In this document: positions 1 to 6,472 of the stretch, piece after piece
Layout of the letters: each line of letters begins with the position of its first letter
Position numbering within the stretch: position 1 is the first letter of the stretch
Assembly (NCBI GenBank): GCA_944376035.1
Contig: CALWBJ010000089.1
Coordinates: 1 to 7,254, forward strand
Direction of reading: 5' to 3'
DNA from: an uncultured Clostridia bacterium
Lineage (GTDB): Bacteria > Bacillota > Clostridia > Christensenellales > Borkfalkiaceae
Length of the DNA stretch: 7,254 nucleotides
The notes under the pieces: model-generated
Databases searched by the model: none
What the model was told of the DNA's origin: nothing
What the model saw: the letters and a program-made list of their open reading frames with translations, nothing else
Program-made: the position numbers and the translations under genes

Positions 1-28
1 TAATTATTTTATATTTTAATTATTTTAT
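1..28. repeat. AT-only 12-bp direct repeat downstream of ligA
   Basis: The 12-mer TAATTATTTTAT occurs at 1-12 and again at 17-28, separated by ATTT, so the unit has a 16-base period. It lies just past the ligA stop and is cut by the window edge, so further copies could exist to the left. The stretch 1-46 is almost entirely A/T and shows no GC-rich hairpin, so I cannot place a Rho-independent terminator for the pcrA-ligA operon here. In DNA this AT-rich a repeat of this size may be chance. Confidence 0.35.
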
Positions 29-46
29 CACATTTTTTAACTATTA

Positions 47-1987
47 TCAAGTTTTTATAAGCGATTTAAATGTATCTTCGTCCATAATTTTTATATTAAG
101 GGCTTTGGCTTTGTCAAGTTTACTGCCTGCGTTTTCACCTGCAAGAACAACTGTGGTGTTTTTTGAAACCCCGCTCATAACCTCTCCGCCCAGGCTTTCA
201 ATAATTTTTGCCGCTTCGTCGCGTTTAAAATCAGACAGAGTACCCGTAAGAACAAACTTTTCACCGCTGAAAACACCTTTATTTTCTTTTATTTCGTAAA
301 AAGGTCTGACTCCTGCCAAAAACAAGCCTTCTATTTCATCATTATTCTTTGAGTCAGCAAAAAAATCCACTATACTGTTTGCGGTTATTTCCCCTATATC
401 GCCCAACGCAATTAATTGATCTTTGCCTGCATTTTTTAAGTTATCAAAAGACTTAAAATTATCCGCAAGATCCTTAGCAGTTTTTTTACCTATATTATCG
501 ATTCCCAATGCAAAAATAAAATTATTTAAAGCAACATTTTTAGATTTTTCCACAGCACTTAAAAGATTTTCTGTTTTAGCGTCTTTAAAACCTTCTAACT
601 TTAATAAGTCGTTTTTATTAAGGTTGTATAAATCGTAAAATTTTTCAACCCCGAATTTATCAAATAAAATCCCGGCCGTCATTTCGCTGAAACCTTCTAT
701 ATTCATGCCGTTCTTACTGGCAAAATTAGTAAGCCTCGCAATAATTCTGGGACGGCAATGTTCGTTTGTACAAAACAAATTTGCCCCCGTCTCTTTTAAA
801 GAAGTACCGCAATAAGGACAAATAACGGGTTTAACGATATCCACACATCCCTCATAAAGTTCCGTTGTCCCTAAAATCTCTGGTATAACTTCGTTGCTTC
901 TCCGAACAAGTACCCTTGCACCTATCTTCACGCCTTTTCTTTTAATATCGCCATAATTATTCAAAGTGGCTTTGCTTACAGTAGCGCCCGCAAGTTCTGT
1001 GGGTTCAAGAATCCCGAGAGGCGTAAGTTTTCCCGTTCTTCCCACCTGCCATTTAAGGTCTTTAAGAATTGTGGTAACTTCTTCTGCTTCAAATTTATAA
1101 GCAATTGCCCAGCGCGGAAATTTATCCGTGGCGCCAAGCCTCTCGCGTATGGAAAAATCGTTTACTTTAACAACTGCGCCATCAGTCAAATAATCCAGAG
1201 TTTTTCTATTTATTTTTACTTCGTTTATGGCAGACATAACATCGTCTATACCTCTACAAATTCTTAAAAAAGGATGAACTTTAAAACCATTCTTTTTTAA
1301 AAATTCCACACACGCTGTCTGAGATTCAAGTCTCCCCTCTGACATATAATTAACGTTATAAAAAAGAATTTCAACCTTACGTTTTTCAGTGATTTTGGGA
1401 TCAAGATTTCTTATAGCGCCGGCAACTGCATTTCTTGCATTTTTCAATGGCTCGTCGGCTGTGCGATTATATTCTTCGAGTACGGAAAGCCTCATTACCG
1501 CCTCGCCTTGAACTTCCATAACACCCTTATAATCAACAGAAAGAGGAAAACTCTTAATTGTCATAACTTGCGCAGTTACATCTTCACCTATAACACCGTT
1601 GCCCCTTGTTGTAGCCCGCGTAAACATACCGTTTTCATAAGTCAGGCATATTGTCAGACCGTCAAATTTATATTCAACAGTGTATTCAAGAGCTTCCCCT
1701 TCCTTATTTATTCTTTTATCAAAAGCATATAACTCTTCTTCGCTGGTTGCTTTATCAAGACTGTATAATTTCTTAAAATGCGTATGCTTTTTAAAAGAAG
1801 ACACAGGTTCTCCTCCAACCCTCTTTGTAGGAGAATCAAAAAGAACGGTTCCCGTTTTCTCTTCGAGTTTTTTCAATTCATCGTAAAGAGCATCGTATTC
1901 TTTATCGGAAACGGTTGGGTTATCCAAAACATAATATTCATAAGAATATTTATTTAAAATTTTAACAAGTTCCTGCATCCTGCTCAT
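47..1987 (-). CDS. ligA: NAD-dependent DNA ligase LigA
   Basis: This 646-residue protein seals nicks between 3'-OH and 5'-phosphate ends in duplex DNA, using NAD+ to adenylate its active-site lysine; it is the replicative and repair ligase of bacteria. The family's domains appear in order: an N-terminal Ia/adenylation region with YYVLDNPTVSD (19-28) and the nucleotide-binding DSPTKRVGG (51-59); the catalytic KFDG (Lys107); GEDVT (134-138) and DGAVVKV (269-275); an OB-fold with VGRTGKLTP (315-323); a four-cysteine zinc finger (Cys390, 393, 406, 411); helix-hairpin-helix repeats (about 415-545); and a BRCT domain (about 571-646). Length is normal for the family. Met1 is chosen because GGAG lies 8 bases upstream; Met4 would be 17 bases away. 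The ATG overlaps the pcrA stop by 4 bases (ATGA), so translational coupling is expected. Some signature residues depart from the usual consensus: KFDG instead of K-small-DG, TRGNG instead of TRGDG, and RRSNE where GD is common. From memory these occur in some clostridial ligases. The stop codon is TGA. Confidence 0.97.
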   Translation of the reverse strand: MSRMQELVKILNKYSYEYYVLDNPTVSDKEYDALYDELKKLEEKTGTVLFDSPTKRVGGEPVSSFKKHTHFKKLYSLDKATSEEELYAFDKRINKEGEALEYTVEYKFDGLTICLTYENGMFTRATTRGNGVIGEDVTAQVMTIKSFPLSVDYKGVMEVQGEAVMRLSVLEEYNRTADEPLKNARNAVAGAIRNLDPKITEKRKVEILFYNVNYMSEGRLESQTACVEFLKKNGFKVHPFLRICRGIDDVMSAINEVKINRKTLDYLTDGAVVKVNDFSIRERLGATDKFPRWAIAYKFEAEEVTTILKDLKWQVGRTGKLTPLGILEPTELAGATVSKATLNNYGDIKRKGVKIGARVLVRRSNEVIPEILGTTELYEGCVDIVKPVICPYCGTSLKETGANLFCTNEHCRPRIIARLTNFASKNGMNIEGFSEMTAGILFDKFGVEKFYDLYNLNKNDLLKLEGFKDAKTENLLSAVEKSKNVALNNFIFALGIDNIGKKTAKDLADNFKSFDNLKNAGKDQLIALGDIGEITANSIVDFFADSKNNDEIEGLFLAGVRPFYEIKENKGVFSGEKFVLTGTLSDFKRDEAAKIIESLGGEVMSGVSKNTTVVLAGENAGSKLDKAKALNIKIMDEDTFKSLIKT

Positions 1988-4287
1988 TTTAAAATCTCCA
2001 TAGGCGCAAATTTTGCCGAAAGTGATTTTACTCCGACACCTTTAAACGCCACATCCACAATTATGTTGTCTCCTTGACCTTTTACCAAAATTACCGTCCC
2101 ATCACCGAACTTGACATGCTTTACTTTACAGCCGGGTTTATATTCAGATATATTTGCTTTGTTATTTGGAACAGGTTTACTTCCTTTCAGCATGGTTTTT
2201 GCATATGCTGAGGAATATCCGGAAGCGGAACCGCCGTCATAACTTCCTGCACTTAAGTTTTCATAAGATGAGTCTCGGTATATACTTCCGCCATAAAATT
2301 TATCTTGTTTTTCAGTTGAAAAATTTACTCTTTCGGGATATAAGACGCTTTGTGCTTCTTTTAAAAATCTTGACTGCGTCATATATTCTCTACCGCCATA
2401 CATATATCTGCTCTGCGCTCTTGTAAGATAAAGACGCTCTTTTGCGCGGGTTACAGCCACGTACATAAGTCTTCTCTCTTCCTCTGTCTCATCATCGCTC
2501 CCCGAACTTCTGCTGATTGGTAAAATCTTTTCATCTAAACCCGCCACAAACACACATTTATATTCCAGTCCTTTTGCCGAATGTATGGTTGCAACAGTAA
2601 CGGCATCATCTTTATCAAGAGAGTCCGTATCAGAACTTAGCGTTACAGAATTGAGATAATCGGATAAGCCAGTACCGGGATTGTCTTTATAAAACGTTTC
2701 GGCTGAGTTCTTCAATTCACCGATATTTAAAAGTTTTTGTGTATTTTCTTCGGTTTTTTCGGAAAATTGCTCGACAAATCCGGTAGAATCAATAATATGT
2801 TCAATCAACAAGTGAGGCGGATTATGTCTGGAAAACGCAGAGTAATCGTCAAGCAAAAGTTTAAAATTACAAAGTTTTGACTTTGAGGATGCTCCAATGC
2901 CCGTTCTGTCGATATAATCTATTCCCTCATAAAGCGAATAACCGTTTGCAGAACAAAATTCCCTCAATTCTTTCAGCGTCTTATCGCCTATACCGCGTCG
3001 CGGAGAAGCGACACAACGCAAAAAAGATTCGTCATCATAAGGATTATTGACAATTTTAAGATAAGATAAAACGTCTTTAATTTCTTTTCTTTCAAAAAAT
3101 CTGTAACCGCCGTAAACTCTATATGGGATATCGTATTTTGTAAACTCTTGTTCAAACGCCCTGGACAGAGCATTTACGCGCATAAAAACCGCAAAATCTT
3201 TATAAGTATATTCTCCGCGCGCGAGCAAACTTTTTATCTGCATGGCAACGTATGCCGCCTCGCTGTTTTCGTCTGTGGCGACAAAAGTCTCTATCTTCAC
3301 CCCGTCCGAATTTTCAGTCCACAATTCTTTATCACGTCTGCCGGAATTATTTTTTATTATGCAGTTTGCAAGTTGAAGTATTTTTTTGGTCGAACGGTAA
3401 TTTTGTTCGAGTTTATATATTTTAGCCCCCCTGTATATATCGTCAAAATTAAGAATATTCTCTATTTTAGCGCCTCTCCAACCGTATATACTCTGATCGT
3501 CGTCGCCCACAACAAAAATATTCCCGTGCTTTATGCTAAGCCTTTGCGCAATTGCAAACTGGACTTTGTTGGTATCCTGAAATTCGTCAATATGTATGTA
3601 ACGGAATTTTGATGAATAATAATCGGCTATTTCCGGGAATTTAACAAACAGTTCATACGTTTTGAAAAGCAAATCATCAAAATCAAGCGAGTTGGAATGC
3701 GATAATTGCCTTTCATATTCGGTGTATACGTTACATATTTCTTCTATAAATCTTAAATCGGCATATGTTCTCTTGTATTCCTCGGGAGACAAACACTCGT
3801 TTTTTGCATTTGAAATATGGCTTTTAGCCGATTTCAACAATGCTTCGGCATCATATCCTAGAGTTTCAAATACGCGTTTTAAAACTTTGTCCTTATCAGT
3901 TTCGTCATATATCGTAAAATTTTTATCATAGCCGAGTTTATCAATATCCCTTCTTAAAATCCTGACGCACATGCTGTGAATTGTAGAAACCCATAAATCC
4001 CCCGCTTCGTCTCCGACAATCTTTCTGAGCCTTTCTTTCATCTCTTCTGCCGCTTTATTAGTGAAAGTTATTGCCAGAATATTATCAGGCGAAACGTTTT
4101 TTTCGACAAGCAGATATACTATACGGCTGACAAGAACTCTCGTTTTTCCGCTACCCGCACCTGCAATAACAAGAACAGCCCCTTCCGTATCCAGAACAGG
4201 CTTAATCTGTTCGCCGTTTAACCTTGACAAAATTGCATTGAGTTTATTTTTACATTCAGCATTATTCATCATAGTAAATTTTATCAT
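1984..4287 (-). CDS. pcrA: ATP-dependent 3'-5' DNA helicase PcrA/UvrD
   Basis: This 767-residue superfamily 1A helicase unwinds DNA 3' to 5' in nucleotide excision and mismatch repair, clears proteins from DNA, and acts at transcription-replication conflicts. All core motifs are intact: Q motif LNGEQ (23-27), Walker A GAGSGKT (43-49), motif Ia AITFTNKAA (72-80), Walker B DEFQDTN (234-240), motif III GDDDQSIYGWRGA (261-273), motif IV QNYRST (295-300), motif V TIHSAKGLE (567-575) and motif VI VAVTRAKE (610-617) with arginine finger Arg614. A Ser/Gly/Tyr-rich linker (about 655-710) leads to a C-terminal Tudor-like domain (about 714-765; VKHVKFGDGTV and KSLSAKFAP), which in PcrA is known to contact RNA polymerase. 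The start is uncertain: AGAGG directly abuts Met1 and is 15 and 18 bases from Met6 and Met7. An in-frame TAA at 4318-4320 leaves no other ATG, GTG or TTG upstream. The gene is first in an operon with ligA, a conserved order. I see no LexA-type operator upstream. Confidence 0.97.
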   Translation of the reverse strand: MIKFTMMNNAECKNKLNAILSRLNGEQIKPVLDTEGAVLVIAGAGSGKTRVLVSRIVYLLVEKNVSPDNILAITFTNKAAEEMKERLRKIVGDEAGDLWVSTIHSMCVRILRRDIDKLGYDKNFTIYDETDKDKVLKRVFETLGYDAEALLKSAKSHISNAKNECLSPEEYKRTYADLRFIEEICNVYTEYERQLSHSNSLDFDDLLFKTYELFVKFPEIADYYSSKFRYIHIDEFQDTNKVQFAIAQRLSIKHGNIFVVGDDDQSIYGWRGAKIENILNFDDIYRGAKIYKLEQNYRSTKKILQLANCIIKNNSGRRDKELWTENSDGVKIETFVATDENSEAAYVAMQIKSLLARGEYTYKDFAVFMRVNALSRAFEQEFTKYDIPYRVYGGYRFFERKEIKDVLSYLKIVNNPYDDESFLRCVASPRRGIGDKTLKELREFCSANGYSLYEGIDYIDRTGIGASSKSKLCNFKLLLDDYSAFSRHNPPHLLIEHIIDSTGFVEQFSEKTEENTQKLLNIGELKNSAETFYKDNPGTGLSDYLNSVTLSSDTDSLDKDDAVTVATIHSAKGLEYKCVFVAGLDEKILPISRSSGSDDETEEERRLMYVAVTRAKERLYLTRAQSRYMYGGREYMTQSRFLKEAQSVLYPERVNFSTEKQDKFYGGSIYRDSSYENLSAGSYDGGSASGYSSAYAKTMLKGSKPVPNNKANISEYKPGCKVKHVKFGDGTVILVKGQGDNIIVDVAFKGVGVKSLSAKFAPMEILK
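1996..1999 (-). promoter_or_regulatory. ligA ribosome binding site inside the pcrA 3' end
   Basis: GGAG on the minus strand sits 8 bases before the ligA ATG, within the last codons of pcrA (those for Met-Glu-Ile-Leu-Lys). It fixes the ligA start at 1987 and fits coupled translation from the overlapping pcrA stop. Confidence 0.75.
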
Positions 4288-4292
4288 CCTCT
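4288..4292 (-). promoter_or_regulatory. Oddly placed Shine-Dalgarno AGAGG of pcrA
   Basis: AGAGG is the only purine-rich Shine-Dalgarno candidate ahead of pcrA. It touches the first ATG (zero spacing) and lies 15 bases before the second in-frame ATG (Met6) and 18 before the third (Met7). Usual spacing is roughly 5-10 bases, so none of the three starts is ideally served. Met1 is the longest option; Met6 would be functional if long spacing is tolerated. Confidence 0.5.
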
Positions 4293-4353
4293 GAAAATGC
4301 GCCGAAAAAATATAGAATTAAATTATTTTTTTCATTGGCTTATTTTGAAATTT

Positions 4354-4382
4354 ATTATATCATATTCAGCCTTATTATTCAA
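4354..4382 (-). promoter_or_regulatory. Sigma-A promoter of pcrA-ligA
   Basis: Read on the minus strand, the -35 TTGAAT (4377-4382) and a perfect -10 TATAAT (4354-4359) are separated by exactly 17 bases. TGA immediately precedes the -10, giving an extended -10 (TGnTATAAT). Transcription should begin near 4347, leaving a leader of about 60 bases before the first pcrA ATG. The leader shows no evident riboswitch or strong hairpin. It diverges from the SDR promoter, with about 60 bases between the two -35 boxes. Confidence 0.82.
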
Positions 4383-4442
4383 GCCGAATACAAAGATGAA
4401 AATCTAAATTTAAAATAATTACAATGCTCATTTATCAATTAT

Positions 4443-4471
4443 TTGCCAAAAAATTTTTAATATGATAAAAT
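4443..4471 (+). promoter_or_regulatory. Sigma-A promoter of the SDR-kinase operon
   Basis: A -35 TTGCCA (4443-4448) and a -10 TAAAAT (4466-4471) are separated by 17 bases, and TGA (4463-4465) precedes the -10 as an extended -10. Transcription should start near 4478, giving a short leader of about 20 bases that contains GAGG at 4487-4490. This leaves no room for a leader regulatory RNA. The 4383-4442 segment between the divergent promoters is AT-rich and shows no clear operator palindrome. Confidence 0.75.
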
Positions 4472-4497
4472 CTTTATGGTTTTTATGAGGTTTTCAA

Positions 4498-5328
4498 ATG
4501 AAAAACAACTGGTTAAACAATAAAATTGTCATAATTTCCGGCGCAAGCGGAGGCTTAGGTTTCGGAATCGCAAAAATGCTAATAGAAAAATATAATTGCA
4601 AGGTTATAGGCATTGCGAGAAATGAAGAAAAAATCAAACGGGCTATACAGTCATTAGGCGAAAAATCCAACTTATTCGATTATAGAATTTTTGACGTCAA
4701 CGACAAAAACTCTTGGTTATCATTCAGAGAGGAACTTGAAACAAAAAAAATTATACCTGATATACTTATAAATAATGCAGGTTTTATGTTACCTTTCGCC
4801 AGATTTGAAAAGTATAGCGATAAAGAAATTACCGATATTATAAATACAAATTTTATTGCACACGTTAATGCAATTAAAATCTTTTTACCGTTGTTAAAGA
4901 AATCTTCTTCTCCTTCCATAATAAATATCTGCAGTGCTGCAGGGCTGTGTGCCGTAGCAGGAGAAAGTATGTATTGTGCAACTAAATTCGCCATGAAAGG
5001 TTTTACCGAAACGCTTCAACAGGAATATAAAAATAAAATTTACATAGCAGGTATTTATCCCGGATTTATAAAAACAGATATTCTTCAACGACAAACCTTA
5101 GATTCTAAAAGCAATAAACTCATAGATAAATTTATGATGCCGCTGGATAAAGCGGTTAACAAAATAGTCAAACGTATTGCCCGCAGAAAAAAACGAACGG
5201 TAATTGGGTTTGACGGGCGATTTATGTGGTCTTTTTCAAGAACATTACCCTCGCTTACACCTACACTTATTACGACTGTATTCAAAAAATCCAAATTGGA
5301 AATGTTTAAAGATATATTTGAAGAATAA
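4498..5328 (+). CDS. Classical short-chain dehydrogenase/reductase
   Basis: This 276-residue protein has a Rossmann-fold core of the short-chain dehydrogenase/reductase family, which interconverts alcohols and carbonyls using NAD(P)(H). Visible motifs are the dinucleotide-binding SGASGGLG (14-21, with Ser in place of the usual first Thr), Asp66 in FDVND for the adenine ring, NNAG (92-95), and the catalytic tetrad Asn118, Ser146, Tyr159 and Lys163 (YCATK), followed by YPGFIKTD (187-194). Arg41 just after the second strand (IAR) suggests NADP(H) preference, by family rule. The C-terminal third contains a basic stretch (ARRKKR, 228-233) followed by an aromatic/hydrophobic segment (about 242-262), compatible with a peripheral membrane contact, but there is no clear transmembrane helix. 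GAGG ends 7 bases before the ATG. It is the first gene of a bicistron with a B6-vitamer kinase 25 bases downstream. The substrate cannot be read from the sequence; resemblance to broad SDRs acting on acyl or steroid-like ketones is no guide. Confidence 0.92.
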   Translation: MKNNWLNNKIVIISGASGGLGFGIAKMLIEKYNCKVIGIARNEEKIKRAIQSLGEKSNLFDYRIFDVNDKNSWLSFREELETKKIIPDILINNAGFMLPFARFEKYSDKEITDIINTNFIAHVNAIKIFLPLLKKSSSPSIINICSAAGLCAVAGESMYCATKFAMKGFTETLQQEYKNKIYIAGIYPGFIKTDILQRQTLDSKSNKLIDKFMMPLDKAVNKIVKRIARRKKRTVIGFDGRFMWSFSRTLPSLTPTLITTVFKKSKLEMFKDIFEE

Positions 5329-5353
5329 TTAAATACTAATTAAGGACTGATTT

Positions 5354-6190
5354 ATGAAAAGAATTTTAACTATACAGGATATTTCATGTGTTGGAAAGTG
5401 TTCGCTAACAGTTGCACTGCCGATTATTTCGGCATTCGGAGTGGAAACTGCCGTTCTCCCCACAGCGGTTTTATCTACTCACACAGCATTTAAAGGCTTT
5501 ACTTTCCGCGATCTTACCGATGACTTGCCTGCTATATGCAAGCATTGGAAGGAACAGAATATTCAGTTTGACGGAATTTATACAGGCTATCTCGGTTCTG
5601 CCGAACAATTAGATATAGTAAAAGACATTTTTAATCAATTTAAAAATGATAATTCGTTTTTTATAGTAGATCCCGTAATGGCCGATAACGGCAAATTATA
5701 TGCGGGTTTTGACAGTAAATTTGCATTAGATATGTCAAAATTATGCGCAAAAGCAGACATAATTGTACCGAATCTTACCGAAGCGGCACTTCTTCTCGGA
5801 GAAGATTACAAAGGCGATTGTTATGACGAAAACTATATACGTCAACTCTTATTAAAACTTACAAAATTAGGATGTAAAAAGGCCGTTCTTACCGGCGTCA
5901 GTTTTAAAAAAGATTTACTCGGAGTATACGGTTACGATAGCGAAAACAATAATTATTTTTATTATTACAGGGAAAAACTCCCCTGCATTTTTCACGGGAC
6001 CGGAGATGTTTTTGCCAGCACACTTTGCGGAGCGCTTGCCATAGGTAAATCATTCTTTGATTCGCTTAAAATTGCCGTGGACTATACCGTTGAATGTATA
6101 AACGCAACCATGCGCAATCCTTCTCATAATTGGTATGGCGTAGATTTTGAAACGGCATTCCCCTATCTGATTAAAAGAATATCCGAGTAA
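5354..6190 (+). CDS. pdxK: Pyridoxamine/pyridoxal kinase (vitamin B6 salvage)
   Basis: This 278-residue ribokinase-fold enzyme is expected to phosphorylate the 5'-hydroxymethyl of pyridoxal, pyridoxamine or pyridoxine with ATP, feeding pyridoxal 5'-phosphate in the cytoplasm. It matches the Bacillota pyridoxamine-kinase group end to end: the N-terminal SCVGKCSLTVALP (11-23), PTAVLSTHT (36-44) and FRDLTDD (51-57), YTGYLGSAEQ (76-85), DPVMADNGKLY (106-116), the nucleotide-site PNLTEA (139-144), and the anion-hole/catalytic HGTGDVFAS (214-222) with Asp218 as the expected general base. Length is normal and no key residue is missing. AAGGA ends 7 bases before the ATG. It follows the SDR gene by 25 bases with no promoter between them, so the two should be co-transcribed, and a terminator closes the unit. 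Related kinases phosphorylate hydroxymethylpyrimidine, so B6 specificity is inferred from overall similarity; the symbol is given for function, as clostridial members are often left unnamed. Confidence 0.92.
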   Translation: MKRILTIQDISCVGKCSLTVALPIISAFGVETAVLPTAVLSTHTAFKGFTFRDLTDDLPAICKHWKEQNIQFDGIYTGYLGSAEQLDIVKDIFNQFKNDNSFFIVDPVMADNGKLYAGFDSKFALDMSKLCAKADIIVPNLTEAALLLGEDYKGDCYDENYIRQLLLKLTKLGCKKAVLTGVSFKKDLLGVYGYDSENNNYFYYYREKLPCIFHGTGDVFASTLCGALAIGKSFFDSLKIAVDYTVECINATMRNPSHNWYGVDFETAFPYLIKRISE

Positions 6191-6283
6191 ATTCTAACTT
6201 TCCATTTGCATATTCTGAGGTAAAAAACATATCATTATCAAAGTAAAGAATAAAATTCATGTTTTAATAGATTAGATCTTACT

Positions 6284-6314
6284 GCCCTATCTCACTATGA
6301 GATCAGGGCTTTTT
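6284..6314 (+). terminator. Rho-independent terminator of the SDR-kinase operon
   Basis: GCCCT-ATCTCA (6284-6294) pairs with TGAGAT-AGGGC (6298-6303 and 6305-6309) around a CTA loop, with a single bulged C at 6304, giving an 11-bp stem. It is followed directly by five T residues (6310-6314). It lies 93 bases after the kinase stop. The opposite side lacks a T-run in the minus-strand sense, so it works in the plus direction only. Confidence 0.9.
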
Positions 6315-6347
6315 ATATGTTTAAAATATTGAAAATTAAAATTAAAC

Positions 6348-6376
6348 TTGAAATGCGCTAAATCATATGTTATTAT
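6348..6376 (+). promoter_or_regulatory. Sigma-A promoter of the surface-protein gene
   Basis: A -35 TTGAAA (6348-6353) and a -10 TATTAT (6371-6376) are 17 bases apart, and TGT (6368-6370) precedes the -10 as an extended -10. Transcription should start near 6383, leaving a leader of about 90 bases before the ATG at 6473. The leader is AT-rich and I see no stable hairpin in it. The promoter sits just after the terminator, so the gene begins a new transcription unit. Confidence 0.8.
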
Positions 6377-6472
6377 AAAGAAAATAGAACACACTAAATA
6401 TTTTTTAAATTTATATCTAAACAAAGCCATTTATCAAAGGCAGAAAATTAAAAGTTTAAGGGGATTAAGTTT

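Noticed and set aside
3148..3612. Open frame of 154 codons on the plus strand inside pcrA
   Set aside because: It is antisense to conserved helicase motifs of pcrA, has no recognisable domain and no convincing ribosome binding site; it is a shadow of the real gene. The other shorter antisense frames in ligA, pcrA, the SDR and the kinase are rejected for the same reason.
4288..4497. LexA/SOS operator between the divergent promoters
   Set aside because: No match to the Gram-positive GAAC-N4-GTTC palindrome is visible; the imperfect TTCAGCC...AAGCCGAA near the pcrA -35 does not pair well.
5329..5353. Riboswitch or promoter ahead of the B6 kinase
   Set aside because: Only 25 bases separate it from the SDR gene, enough for a ribosome binding site and nothing more.
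6206..6314. Possible small RNA: TTGCAT (6206-6211), 18 bases, TATCAT (6230-6235), ending at the terminator
   Set aside because: The -35 matches only half the consensus, there is no extended -10, and the terminator is fully explained by the kinase operon. It is probably only the 3' untranslated region.
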